Shown here piece after piece: positions 9,175 to 17,765 of a stretch of 64,000 bases of DNA. Every line of letters starts with the position of its first letter. Position 1 is the first letter of the stretch. This DNA is from Allosphingosinicella vermicomposti (lineage in GTDB: Bacteria; Pseudomonadota; Alphaproteobacteria; Sphingomonadales; Sphingomonadaceae). A model generated the notes under the pieces. That model worked only from the letters and a program-made list of their open reading frames with translations, ran no database searches and was not told the origin of the DNA. The stretch lies in the NCBI RefSeq assembly GCF_003012815.1, contig NZ_PXYJ01000002.1, positions 62,001 to 126,000 of the forward strand, in the 5' to 3' direction. A program made the translations under genes and the position numbers.

Positions 9175-9726
9175 TCAATCCATATGTTTGATGCCGACTC
9201 GGAGATAATCCCAGCCGGTAACGAGGGTGAGCACCGCGGCGGCCCACAGGCTCAACAGCCCCACATCATGGACCCAGGGCCATTGCGGCGTCGCACCCGC
9301 GAGGATCAACGCGCCTAACGACACGAGCTGGAATGTCGTCTTCCACTTGGCAAGCTGGCTGACCGGCACGGACACCTGAATGCCCGCCAGGAACTCGCGC
9401 AGCCCCGACACCATGATCTCGCGGAGCAGGATGATCAGCGCCGCAATGGCATGGACGCCCGAAATCGTGCCGATGAAGACGAGCATCAGGATGACCGCCG
9501 CGACCATGATCTTGTCGGCAATGGGATCGAGAAATACGCCAAGCCGCGACACCGTCCCCCGCGCGCGGGCGAGATAGCCGTCAAAATAATCGGTAATGCC
9601 CATCAGGCAGTAAACCGCGAAGGCCAAAGCATAATCGAACCACCCGCCGCCCGGCCACAACAGGAAGACCAGGATCGGCACCGTGATGATGCGCGACAGG
9701 GTGAGGATATTGGGCAGGGTCAGCAT
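9175..9726 (-). CDS. pgsA: CDP-diacylglycerol-glycerol-3-phosphate phosphatidyltransferase
   Basis: Makes phosphatidylglycerol phosphate in the inner membrane, the committed step to phosphatidylglycerol and cardiolipin. The 183-residue, multi-helix protein has the CDP-alcohol phosphotransferase signature DG-x2-AR-x8-G-x3-D-x3-D (in DYFDGYLARARG through LDPIADK, around residues 46-73). The N-terminus MLTLPNILTLSRI is typical for PgsA. Its stop codon abuts that of the convergent gene ending at 9174. Confidence 0.93.
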   Translation of the reverse strand: MLTLPNILTLSRIITVPILVFLLWPGGGWFDYALAFAVYCLMGITDYFDGYLARARGTVSRLGVFLDPIADKIMVAAVILMLVFIGTISGVHAIAALIILLREIMVSGLREFLAGIQVSVPVSQLAKWKTTFQLVSLGALILAGATPQWPWVHDVGLLSLWAAAVLTLVTGWDYLRVGIKHMD

Positions 9727-9770
9727 CGGCGGGCAGTCTTAGCTGCTTTTCGCATGAAATGAAGCCTTGT

Positions 9771-9835
9771 TCTCCGGCGAAAGCCGGAGACCAGCGGCAC
9801 CGTCCGAGTGGCTGGGTTCCGGCCTTCGCCGGAAC
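9771..9835. repeat. Paired hairpin repeat
   Basis: Two short hairpins about 25 bases apart: TCTCCGGC-GAAA-GCCGGAGA (9771-9790) and GTTCCGGC-CTTC-GCCGGAAC (9816-9835), lying between the pgsA start and the transporter at 9887. They look like another REP-type intergenic repeat. The first has a GNRA-like GAAA loop. Confidence 0.75.
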
Positions 9836-9886
9836 ACACCGAACAGTCATTGGACCGTCCGAAAAAGGCCGCTATGAGCAACGCCC

Positions 9887-11188
9887 ATGCAGGCATCTTT
9901 CGAACTTCTCCGCCGCCGCCGCTTTCTGCCCTTGTTCGTCACCCAGTTCTTGGGGGCGTTCAACGACAATCTCTACAAGTCGGCGATGGTGATCCTCGTC
10001 ACCTACGCGATCTATAGCGATCCGACGAAGGAAGCCTCGTTCAACGCAATCGCGGGCGGCCTCTTCATCCTGCCCTTCTTCCTCTTTTCGGCGCTCGCGG
10101 GCCAGCTTGCGGATTCGAGCGACAAGGCGCGCATCATCCGCATCGTGAAGACAGCGGAAATCTTCATCATGATCGCGGGCGCGGCGGGGCTCATCCTCCA
10201 CAGCATCCCGCTCCTGCTCCTCGCCCTTTTTGCGATGGGCGTCCATTCGAGCTTTTTCGGCCCGATCAAATATGCGATTCTGCCCCAACATCTCGAAAAG
10301 GATGAGGTGCTCGGTGGCACCGGTCTTGTCGAAGCGGGCACCTATTTCGCGATCCTGATGGGTACGATTGCGGGCGGCCTCCTGGGCAGCAACCATTACA
10401 ATATCGCGGCCGCGGGCGTCCTGATCGTCGCGATCATCGGCCGCATTGTCGGCGGCATGGTGCCCCCCGCCCCGCCTGAAGCCGATGCCCCGCCGCTCCA
10501 GATGGATTGGCACATCGTCCGCTCGTCCATCACGCTCGTCTCGGCCACACTCCATATTCCGCGCCTCTTCTTGGCCATCGCCGCGATCAGCTTCTTCTGG
10601 GCACAAGGCGCGGTACTCGCCGCGCAATTCCCCCCGCTCGTGAAAAATGTACTCGGCGCGAATGAAGAAGTCGCAACCCTGTTCCTCGCCATCTTCTCGG
10701 TCGGCGTCGCGGTCGGATCGATCCTGATCAACCGCCTGCTCGCAGGCCGGGTTCTCGCCAAATATGCGCCTGCGGCGGCGATCCTGATGGGCCTCTTCGT
10801 CCTTCACCTCTATTGGAATGTGACCCAATGGACGCCGGTGCCGGGCGCGTTGATGGACCTTCGTACCTTCATCGTCATTTCGCGGGCCGAATGGGTGATG
10901 TTCGATCTGTTCGGGGTCGCGGTGTTCGGCGGCATGTTCGTCGTGCCGCTCTACGCCTTCCTCACCACCACCGTGTCGAAATCCGAAACGGCACGCACGG
11001 TGGCGGCGAACAATATTGTCAATTCCGGCGCGATGGTGCTGGCGGCGATCCTGCTTACCCTGCTCGTAAATCTCGGCGTATCGGTCGCCGAAACCCTGCT
11101 GATGGTCGCCATCGCCAGCATCGGCGCCGCCTGGATCGCGTGGAAACTGCACAAGGCCTGCGACGACGAAGCCTGTCGGGCGGACTAG
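9887..11188 (+). CDS. MFS transporter, LplT-like
   Basis: 433-residue major facilitator protein with about 12 membrane segments. The N-terminal motif LFVTQFLGAFNDNLYKSAMV matches LplT, the lysophospholipid flippase, and the membrane part of LplT-Aas-PlsC fusions. No acyltransferase or acyl-ACP synthetase domain follows, so it is the stand-alone form. Import of lysophospholipids across the inner membrane is inferred from family resemblance, and the neighbour pgsA makes a lipid role plausible. The chain ends in a short cysteine-containing tail (KACDDEACRAD). Confidence 0.82.
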   Translation: MQASFELLRRRRFLPLFVTQFLGAFNDNLYKSAMVILVTYAIYSDPTKEASFNAIAGGLFILPFFLFSALAGQLADSSDKARIIRIVKTAEIFIMIAGAAGLILHSIPLLLLALFAMGVHSSFFGPIKYAILPQHLEKDEVLGGTGLVEAGTYFAILMGTIAGGLLGSNHYNIAAAGVLIVAIIGRIVGGMVPPAPPEADAPPLQMDWHIVRSSITLVSATLHIPRLFLAIAAISFFWAQGAVLAAQFPPLVKNVLGANEEVATLFLAIFSVGVAVGSILINRLLAGRVLAKYAPAAAILMGLFVLHLYWNVTQWTPVPGALMDLRTFIVISRAEWVMFDLFGVAVFGGMFVVPLYAFLTTTVSKSETARTVAANNIVNSGAMVLAAILLTLLVNLGVSVAETLLMVAIASIGAAWIAWKLHKACDDEACRAD

Positions 11189-11200
11189 GCCCCCTCCACC

Positions 11201-11268
11201 CGCTAGGGCTGAGCTTGTCGAAGCCCGTTCCAGCTGGTTCCGTCCTTCGACAGGCTCAGGACTAGCGG
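11201..11268. repeat. Dispersed inverted repeat, copy 2
   Basis: Second copy of the repeat at 5711-5787: GGGCTGAGCTTGTCGAAGCCC on the left and CCTTCGACAGGCTCAGGACTAGCGG on the right, separated by a short spacer. It lies 12 bases after the stop of the MFS gene. Confidence 0.88.
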
Positions 11269-11290
11269 TGTTGGGGGAGTAGAAATTTTC

Positions 11291-11381
11291 CTCGTCATTG
11301 CGAGCATAGCGAAGCAATCCAGCCGCACGGAACCCAGCCGCAAGGTGGATTGCCGCGTCTCTATACTCCTCGAATGACGAG
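11291..11381. repeat. Second type of dispersed inverted repeat
   Basis: The ends are CTCGTCATT (11291-11299) and AATGACGAG (11373-11381), a perfect 9-base inverted pair. Inside are TGCGAGCATAGCGAAGCAATCC and a GGTGGATTGCCGCGTC arm that pairs loosely with it. The motif CGTCATTGCGAGC..GAAGCAATCC recurs in many bacterial genomes as an intergenic repeat. Only one copy lies in this window. Confidence 0.8.
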
Positions 11382-11382
11382 C

Positions 11383-11538
11383 CTATCCCAGATAAGTCCC
11401 GAAAAACACCAGCCCGCCCATGAAGGCATAGCCAAACTGCCGGAAATCCGCGTCCGAAAGGCCGAGAGTCAGCCACCGCCCACCCATCGGAGGATCGCGG
11501 CGCAGCTTGCGGCCGAACAGGAGCGGAGACTGGATCAT
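11383..11538 (-). CDS. Small membrane protein, unknown
   Basis: 51 residues starting MIQSPLLFGRKLRRDPPMGG and ending with one hydrophobic segment (FRQFGYAFMGGLVFFGTYLG), so probably a single-pass inner-membrane peptide with its basic end in the cytoplasm. It is read away from imuA, and its start lies about 80 bases from the LexA box at 11617, close enough for the box to influence it. No family is recognised. It is supported by the clean hydropathy pattern and by its place directly behind an intergenic region. Confidence 0.5.
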   Translation of the reverse strand: MIQSPLLFGRKLRRDPPMGGRWLTLGLSDADFRQFGYAFMGGLVFFGTYLG

Positions 11539-11616
11539 GCTGCATAAATTAACAAATTGTTTACCTTGTTCCCTGCGCGATGCGGTTGACAGGCACGATA
11601 TCCATGATGGTATTTG

Positions 11617-11631
11617 GAACAAAGAGTGAAC
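11617..11631 (+). promoter_or_regulatory. LexA (SOS) box for the imuA operon
   Basis: GAACAAAGAGTGAAC is an exact GAAC-N7-GAAC direct repeat, the LexA operator of alphaproteobacteria. It lies 29-43 bases upstream of the imuA start, just downstream of a TTGACA (11586-11591) with a possible -10 (TGGTAT) near 11608. LexA bound here would block transcription of imuA-imuB-dnaE2 until DNA damage. Confidence 0.85.
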
Positions 11632-11659
11632 AATATGAATTGGTGAGTCGAGGTTGGAC

Positions 11660-12418
11660 GTGGCCCTATGCTGCCCTTCTTCGCCCCGGCCCGATCCCGG
11701 CAGCCTTCTCCCCGCCTGCTTCGGATTGGGCTGCGATGGCATTGACCAGCGCCTTGGCGGCCTTCCGCGCGGGCGGCTGCACGAGACGATCGGGCGGCAG
11801 GCGGAGGATGTCGCGGCCGCCTCCGCTTTCTCCCTGCTCCTCGCCTGGCGGGCCCTCGAACGAAGCAAGCCCCTTCTCTGGATCCGCCATGACAAGGGAG
11901 AGCGGCGGTCGGGGCGGCTCGACCCGCATGGCCTTGCCGCCCTCGGCATCGATCCCGCGCGCCTCCTGATCGCGCATGCGGGCGAAGAGAAAGTCGCACT
12001 TCAGGCCGGGCTCGATGCGGTGCGTTGTGCAGGCCTTGGCGCGGTGCTGATCGAAATCTGGGGCAAGCCGCCGGTGCTGGATTTGACCGCAACCCGCAAG
12101 CTCGGCCTCGCCGCCGAACATTCGGGCGTTACGGTCTTCCTGACCCGGATCGAGGCGCAAGCACAGCCAAGCGCGGCCCACACACGCTGGGAAGTGACGG
12201 CCGCGCCCTCCGCCCCCTTCCCCGCCGATGCGCCGGGTTTCCCCGCCTTCGCCCTCACTTTGCTCCGCGACCGGCGGGGCGTGCCGGGCTTTTCCGTCAA
12301 TTTGGAGTGGGATTGTGACACAGGATCCTTCCGGGAACCGCCGTTACCTCGCGGTCTGGTTCCCCTTCCTGCCCGCCGACCGGCTGCGGCTGGAAGAACG
12401 CTCGCCCGCGCCGCCTGA
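11660..12418 (+). CDS. imuA: SOS mutasome protein ImuA
   Basis: About 252 residues. ImuA is a RecA/SulA-like accessory factor needed with ImuB and DnaE2 for damage-induced mutagenesis in bacteria without umuDC. Recognisable segments are GCDGIDQRLGGLPRGRLHE, LLLAWRALERSKPLLWI and ALTLLRDRRGVPGFSVNLEWD, which resemble ImuA homologues. The start is uncertain: GTG at 11660 sits 6 bases after GAGG, while TTG at 11654 is too close to it. The frame runs 104 bases into imuB, an unusually long overlap; the last 30 or so residues are Arg/Ala-rich and may be a by-product of the GC-rich overlap. Confidence 0.85.
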   Translation: MALCCPSSPRPDPGSLLPACFGLGCDGIDQRLGGLPRGRLHETIGRQAEDVAAASAFSLLLAWRALERSKPLLWIRHDKGERRSGRLDPHGLAALGIDPARLLIAHAGEEKVALQAGLDAVRCAGLGAVLIEIWGKPPVLDLTATRKLGLAAEHSGVTVFLTRIEAQAQPSAAHTRWEVTAAPSAPFPADAPGFPAFALTLLRDRRGVPGFSVNLEWDCDTGSFREPPLPRGLVPLPARRPAAAGRTLARAA

Positions 12419-13856
12419 AGGCCCACGCGTCTTCGTCCACAAGGTAAAGGGCGCGATGCGGATCGCGGCGGTGGACGCCCGCGCACTGGAACTCGGCCTG
12501 ACGCCCGGCCTCGGCCTCGCCGACGCGCGTGCGCGCGTGCCGGACCTAGACGCGCGGGACATGATGCCGGACCGCGACCGTGCCCTGCTGGAGCGGATCG
12601 CGGACGGCTGCGAGCGCTACACGCCGATGATCGCGATCGACGGCGAAGATGCGCTGGTGCTGGATATTACGGGATGCGCCCATCTGTATGAGGATGAGCG
12701 GGGATTAGCGGGGCATCTCCTTAACTCCCTCTCCCCTTTAGGGGAGAGAGAGCTCTCCCTCCGTCTTGCCCTCGCCAATACCCCCGACAAGGCCCTTGCC
12801 CTCGCCCGCTTCGGCTGGAAAGGCGCCACCCCCAACGATCTCCCCGTCGCCGCCCTCCAGGCCTCGCCCCAAACCGAAACCGCCCTCCGCCGCGCCGGCC
12901 TCAAGACCATCGGCGACCTCGCCACCCGCCCTAGCGCGCCCCTGGCGGCGCGGTTCGGATCGGCGCTCGTCACCCGCCTCGCCCGCATCCTCGGCGAAGA
13001 AGACGCCCGCATCACCCCGCGCCGCGCACCACCGCCGATCATCGTCCACCGCCGCTTCGCCGAGCCCGTCGCCCGCGTCGATGACATGCTCGCCGCGCTC
13101 GAAGCCTTGCTCGGCGAAGCGGGCGAAGAGATGGAGCGGCGCCACAAAGGCGGGCGGCGTTTTGATGCCGCCCTCTTTCGCACCGACGGCAAGGTGATGC
13201 GCCTCAGCATCGAAACCGGCCACCCCGCCCGCGCGCCCGCTCCGATGATGCGCCTGTTCCGCGAGCGGATCGATGCTTTGCGCGATCCGATCGACCCCGG
13301 CTTCGGCTTCGATCTCATCCGCCTGTCCGTGCCGGTGATCGAGCCGCTGGCCCCTTCCTCCCCCTCGCTGGACGGAGAGGAAGAAAAAATGGAGAATGGG
13401 ATCGACAGCCTGATCGACCGCTTAAGCACCCGCCTCGGCCGCACGCGCGTCACCCGCTTCCTGCCCTACGACACGCACATCCCCGAACAGGCCGCGTTCG
13501 AAGCGCCCGCCGTCGATCGCCGCCCCGCGACATGGGACCAGCCGGAAGCGGGCGAACCCCCTCACCGCCCCCTCCACCTTCTCCATCCGCCGCAATTGAT
13601 CGACGTCACCGCAGAAGTGCCGGACGGCCCGCCCCGCCGCTTCCGCTGGCGTCAGACCATGCATCAGGTCGCGAAATCCGAAGGCCCGGAGCGCATCGCC
13701 GCCGAATGGTGGCGCCGCGCGGACGGCAAGGGGCTGACCCGCGATTATTACCGGGTGGAGGACATGGACGGCCGCCGCTTCTGGCTGTTCCGCCACGGCC
13801 TCTACGGCGCCGAAAAGGCCCATCCGGATTGGTATATCCACGGCCTGTTCGCATGA
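12315..13856 (+). CDS. imuB: SOS mutasome protein ImuB (Y-family polymerase-like)
   Basis: 513 residues. ImuB is a catalytically dead Y-family polymerase that bridges DnaE2 to the sliding clamp. The N-terminal palm/fingers part begins RRYLAVWFPFLPADRLR, and GMRIAAV-like and MIAIDGEDALVLDITGCAHLY segments follow. The helix-hairpin-helix-like region (GLKTIGDLATRP) and little-finger part follow. The start is the GTG at 12315, eight bases after GGAG; the frame is open further upstream but only inside imuA. The stop overlaps the dnaE2 start (ATGA), so ImuB and DnaE2 are coupled. Confidence 0.92.
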   Translation: MTQDPSGNRRYLAVWFPFLPADRLRLEERSPAPPEGPRVFVHKVKGAMRIAAVDARALELGLTPGLGLADARARVPDLDARDMMPDRDRALLERIADGCERYTPMIAIDGEDALVLDITGCAHLYEDERGLAGHLLNSLSPLGERELSLRLALANTPDKALALARFGWKGATPNDLPVAALQASPQTETALRRAGLKTIGDLATRPSAPLAARFGSALVTRLARILGEEDARITPRRAPPPIIVHRRFAEPVARVDDMLAALEALLGEAGEEMERRHKGGRRFDAALFRTDGKVMRLSIETGHPARAPAPMMRLFRERIDALRDPIDPGFGFDLIRLSVPVIEPLAPSSPSLDGEEEKMENGIDSLIDRLSTRLGRTRVTRFLPYDTHIPEQAAFEAPAVDRRPATWDQPEAGEPPHRPLHLLHPPQLIDVTAEVPDGPPRRFRWRQTMHQVAKSEGPERIAAEWWRRADGKGLTRDYYRVEDMDGRRFWLFRHGLYGAEKAHPDWYIHGLFA

Positions 13857-16800
13857 CCGGTTTCGCCGAAATGGTCGTCGCGACGCATTATTCCTTCCTG
13901 CGCGGCGCCTCGCATCCCAGCGACATGGTGGGGCAAGCCATCGCGCTCGGCCATAAGGGCATCGGCATTGCGGATCGCAACACCGTCGCAGGCGTGGTCC
14001 GCGCCTGGGTCGCCTTGCGCAATGCCAATGCGGAGGCCCGAGAAAAATTCGGCGAAGAACTCGATTTCAAGCTCGCAGTCGGTGCCCGCCTCGCCTTCGT
14101 GGACGGAACGCCGGACATCGTCGCTTATCCCGAAACCCGCTATGGCTGGGGCCGCCTCACCCGCCTCCTCACCGTCGGCAATCGCCGGGCCAAAAAGGGC
14201 GATTGTCTCCTCCAGTTCGAAGACCTTCTCGAATATGCTCAGGATTTGCTCCTGATCGTCATGGGCGGTGAAAAGGACGGAGGTATACTCCGCCGCCTTA
14301 CCGAAGCCGCGCCTGGTAATGTCTGGCTCGCCGCCACCATGCCCCGCACGGGCAAAGACCGGCGTCACCTCGCAACCCTCGCCGCGCTGGCGGATCGCGC
14401 CGCCGTCCCCCTCCTCGCCACCAACGATGCCCTTTATGCCGAGCCCGAGCAGCGCCCCCTCCACGACACCCTCACCTGCATCCGAGAAAAGACGACCATT
14501 CACGAAGCCGGCCGTCGCCTCGCCGCCAACGCCGAACGCCATCTTAAGGAGGGCGCGGAGATGGCGCGCCTGTTTAAGGATCAGCGCCAAGCCGTGGACG
14601 AAAGCCTGAAGCTCCTCTCCCGCATCAATTTCACCCTCGATCAGCTCCGCTACGAATATCCTCACGAACCCGTGCCCGAAGGCCGGGAGCCGCAGGAATG
14701 GCTCGAACATTTGACGCTCGCCAAGGCGCATGAACGCTACGGCCCCATCATTCCAGAAAAGGTGCAGAAGATGCTGGATGAGGAGTTCGCCCTCATCCGA
14801 AAGAAGAATTACGCTTATTATTTCCTGACCGTTCACGACGTTGTGGCTTATGCGCGGAGCCTGACCCCGCCCATCCTTTGCCAAGGACGAGGCTCAGCGG
14901 CCAACTCGGCCGTTTGCTTTCTCCTCAACATTACCTCGGTTGACCCGACCCAGCACAACCTTCTTTTCTCCCGTTTCGTTTCCGAAGAACGGAACGAGCC
15001 GCCTGACATCGATGTCGATTTCGAACATGAGCGGCGTGAGGAGGTGATGCAGTATATCTACCAGCGATACGGCCGCCACCGCGCGGGCATTGCGGCGACC
15101 GTCATCCACTACCGCCCACGCAGTGCGGTTCGCGAAGTCGGCAAGGCTTTGGGTTTATCGGAGGACATCACCACCCGCCTGTCCAGCACCGTCTGGGGCA
15201 GCTTTTCCAGCGGCATGCAGGATGCGCGCTATCAGGAAGCAGGCTTCGCCCTCGATAATCCCGAAATCGCTCGGCTCCAGAGCCTCGTCGATCAGATCCT
15301 GCAATTCCCCCGCCACCTGTCTCAACATGTCGGCGGCTTCGTCCTCACCGAAGACCGCCTCGATGAAACCGTGCCGATCCACAATGCGGCGATGGATGAG
15401 CGTACCTTCATCGAATGGGACAAGGACGATATCGACGCGCTCGGCCTGATGAAGGTCGATATCCTTGCCCTCGGCATGCTCACCTGCATCCGCAAGGCCT
15501 TCGACCTGATCGAAGCGAACGGCGGTCCGCGTTACGAACTGGACACGATCCCGCAGGATCAGCCTGATGTCTACGACATGCTCTGCAACGGCGACAGCAT
15601 CGGCGTCTTTCAGGTCGAAAGCCGCGCGCAGATCAACATGCTCCCCCGCCTCAAACCGCGCGAATTCTACGATCTTGCCATTCAGGTCGCGATCGTCCGC
15701 CCCGGCCCCATTCAGGGTGACATGGTCCATCCCTATTTGAGGCGCAGACAGGGGAATGAGAAGGTCGACTATCCTTCGCCGGCCCCGCCCCACGACCCAG
15801 ATGAATTGAAGAAAATCCTGAAACGCACGCTCGGTGTCCCCCTATTCCAGGAACAGGCGATGATGCTCGCCATTATCGCAGCAGATTTCACCCCTGCCGA
15901 AGCCAATCGCTTGCGCCGCTCCATGGCGACATTCCGCAATGTCGGCGGGATGGAGGATTTTCAGGAAAAGATGATCAAGGGGATGGTCGGCCGGGGCTAC
16001 GATCAGTCCTTCGCCGAACGCTGCTATCACCAGATCGAAGGCTTCGGAAGCTACGGTTTCCCCGAAAGCCATGCTCTTTCCTTCGCAAGCCTCGTCTACG
16101 TCTCCTCCTACATCAAATGCCGCTACCCCGCCGCCTTCGCCTGCGCCCTCCTCAACTCCCAGCCCATGGGCTTCTATGCCCCCGCCCAGATCGTCCGCGA
16201 CGCACAGGACCATGATGTCGAGGTTCGCCCCATCGATGTAAATGCGAGCAGTTGGGACAACAGTTTGGAAGCGACCACCGGCAAGCCCGCTCTCCGCCTA
16301 GGTTTCCGGCAGACGGATGGTTTCAAGGAAGAATGGGCAAGCGCCATTGCCGCCGCGCGCCCCATCCGGGACATTGAAAGTCTGGCCCGTGACACGGCTC
16401 TTCCACAGCGCGCGCTGCAGGTGCTGGCCGACGCCGACGCCTTCCGATCGCTGGGCAAAGACCGGCGCGCGGCATTGTGGGACGTACGCCGTTTACCGGG
16501 CGGCACCCTCCCCCTGTTCGAACATGCCCGCGCCCGCGAACTGGCAGCAGAAGCCGATGCGCGCCTCCCCGCCATGCCGCTCTCCGAACATGTCGCCGCC
16601 GATTATCAGACGACGCGGCTGTCGCTGAAGGGGCATCCGATGCAGTTTCTCCGTCCTCTGTTCGATGCGGAGGGCGTGAAGAGCTGCCTCGCCGCTACGA
16701 ATGCCCAACGCGATTCCATCGTGCGCACCGGCGGCATCGTCCTCGTCCGCCAGCGTCCGGGCGAAGGAAACGCCATCTTCATCACGCTGGAGGATGAAAC

Positions 16801-17095
16801 GGGCATCGTGAACGTCGTTCTCTGGGCGCGCCTCTTCGAAACCTTCCGCCGCGAGGTGATGGCCGCGCGCCTCATGCTGGTCGAAGGGCAGATTCAGCGG
16901 AGCAAGGAGAATGTCGTCCACCTGATGGCGACGCGCATCTACGACCGCTCAGCCGAACTCGCGCGCCTCAGTGACGACCACGACGTCCGCCCCCTCGTCG
17001 CCCGGGCGGACGCCGTTGCCCATCCCCAATATCCGCGCAACCACGGCCATCCGCGCAACGTCCGCATCCTGCCCAAATCCCGCGATTTTCATTAG
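13853..17095 (+). CDS. dnaE2: Error-prone DNA polymerase III alpha subunit DnaE2
   Basis: 1080-residue C-family polymerase for translesion synthesis during the SOS response. The PHP domain opens the chain (VATHYSFLRGASHPSDMV, then GIGIADRNTVAGVVRAW). The catalytic palm has the acidic motif PPDIDVDFEHERREEV with the active-site aspartates, followed by the fingers (GVFQVESRAQINMLPRLKPREFYDLA) and an OB-fold near the end (GGIVLVRQRPGEGNAIFITLEDETG). The ATG overlaps the imuB stop; the open frame upstream is a shadow of imuB. Length and gene order fit DnaE2 rather than the replicative DnaE1. Confidence 0.97.
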   Translation: MTGFAEMVVATHYSFLRGASHPSDMVGQAIALGHKGIGIADRNTVAGVVRAWVALRNANAEAREKFGEELDFKLAVGARLAFVDGTPDIVAYPETRYGWGRLTRLLTVGNRRAKKGDCLLQFEDLLEYAQDLLLIVMGGEKDGGILRRLTEAAPGNVWLAATMPRTGKDRRHLATLAALADRAAVPLLATNDALYAEPEQRPLHDTLTCIREKTTIHEAGRRLAANAERHLKEGAEMARLFKDQRQAVDESLKLLSRINFTLDQLRYEYPHEPVPEGREPQEWLEHLTLAKAHERYGPIIPEKVQKMLDEEFALIRKKNYAYYFLTVHDVVAYARSLTPPILCQGRGSAANSAVCFLLNITSVDPTQHNLLFSRFVSEERNEPPDIDVDFEHERREEVMQYIYQRYGRHRAGIAATVIHYRPRSAVREVGKALGLSEDITTRLSSTVWGSFSSGMQDARYQEAGFALDNPEIARLQSLVDQILQFPRHLSQHVGGFVLTEDRLDETVPIHNAAMDERTFIEWDKDDIDALGLMKVDILALGMLTCIRKAFDLIEANGGPRYELDTIPQDQPDVYDMLCNGDSIGVFQVESRAQINMLPRLKPREFYDLAIQVAIVRPGPIQGDMVHPYLRRRQGNEKVDYPSPAPPHDPDELKKILKRTLGVPLFQEQAMMLAIIAADFTPAEANRLRRSMATFRNVGGMEDFQEKMIKGMVGRGYDQSFAERCYHQIEGFGSYGFPESHALSFASLVYVSSYIKCRYPAAFACALLNSQPMGFYAPAQIVRDAQDHDVEVRPIDVNASSWDNSLEATTGKPALRLGFRQTDGFKEEWASAIAAARPIRDIESLARDTALPQRALQVLADADAFRSLGKDRRAALWDVRRLPGGTLPLFEHARARELAAEADARLPAMPLSEHVAADYQTTRLSLKGHPMQFLRPLFDAEGVKSCLAATNAQRDSIVRTGGIVLVRQRPGEGNAIFITLEDETGIVNVVLWARLFETFRREVMAARLMLVEGQIQRSKENVVHLMATRIYDRSAELARLSDDHDVRPLVARADAVAHPQYPRNHGHPRNVRILPKSRDFH

Positions 17096-17104
17096 GCAAA
17101 GAAA

Positions 17105-17124
17105 AAGCGCCCCGAAGGGCGCTT
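17105..17124 (-). terminator. Rho-independent terminator behind tRNA-Ala
   Basis: Hairpin AAGCGCCC-CGAA-GGGCGCTT. Read on the minus strand it is followed by a run of T (the AAAA tract at 17102-17106 and beyond), so it terminates the tRNA-Ala transcript 10 bases after its CCA end. It may also stop dnaE2 from the other side, but there is no T run in that direction. Confidence 0.75.
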
Positions 17125-17134
17125 CATCGAGAAA

Positions 17135-17210
<76 letters not shown>

Positions 17211-17297
17211 GAACCTTTTCGCCGCCGGCTGGGAGCCGGGCGGGCGTTTGAGGCGCTGCCTTTAGTTTAGGCAGCAGCGCCCCGCAAGTAGCGATTT

Positions 17298-17621
17298 TTA
17301 GATTTCTTCGTCTTCGTCGCTCGATTTGGTCACGCCGATATCATCGTCGCCGCCAAGATCGACCTCATCGTCCGGATTTTCTTCCGCATCCTCGTCGATT
17401 TCCAGATCGTCGGCCGCCAGATCCGCATCGTCCGCGACTTCGGCCTCGCGCTCCTTCTTCGGCGCGTCGTAAGGAAGCGGCTGCTTCGATTTCAGGACGG
17501 GTTCCGGCTCCCACGACACGCCGCATTCGATGCAGGTGACGGGATTATCCTTGCCCAGATCGTAGAAACGAGTCGCGCATTTCGGGCAAGTCCGCTTCGA
17601 GCCCCATTCAGCTTTCACCAT
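17298..17621 (-). CDS. FYDLN-acid family protein (TIGR02300)
   Basis: 107 residues. The N-terminal zinc-ribbon-like half has CPKC and CIEC pairs (RTCPKCATRFYDLGKDNP and TCIECG), and the FYDLG motif matches the alphaproteobacterial 'FYDLN acid' family. The C-terminal half is a long, very acidic tail (Asp/Glu-rich, pI very low). The start MVKAEWGSKR is the family norm; the frame is open 27 codons further but without support. Function is unknown; the zinc ribbon plus acidic tail suggests protein or nucleic-acid binding. Confidence 0.87.
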   Translation of the reverse strand: MVKAEWGSKRTCPKCATRFYDLGKDNPVTCIECGVSWEPEPVLKSKQPLPYDAPKKEREAEVADDADLAADDLEIDEDAEENPDDEVDLGGDDDIGVTKSSDEDEEI

Positions 17622-17765
17622 GGGTGAGAGAGCCTCCGCAAAAAGAGTGTGAAAAACCAGCTGGAACCAACAGACCAGCCTTGTTGCCCGGCGCCTTGCC
17701 ATAGCGAAAGCGCGCTGTCAAAAGCCTTGGCGCTCCTTCCTCCCCCAAGGACGTGTTCAATTCTT

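Noticed and set aside
9872-11545. A 557-codon open frame on the minus strand opposite the MFS gene
   Set aside because: It runs through two intergenic repeats and the MFS gene, is Arg/Asp/His-rich and lacks any recognisable domain.
13532-13852. Extending dnaE2 upstream by 107 codons
   Set aside because: The extra part lies wholly inside imuB, and the ATG at 13853 overlaps the imuB stop and gives the normal DnaE2 start.
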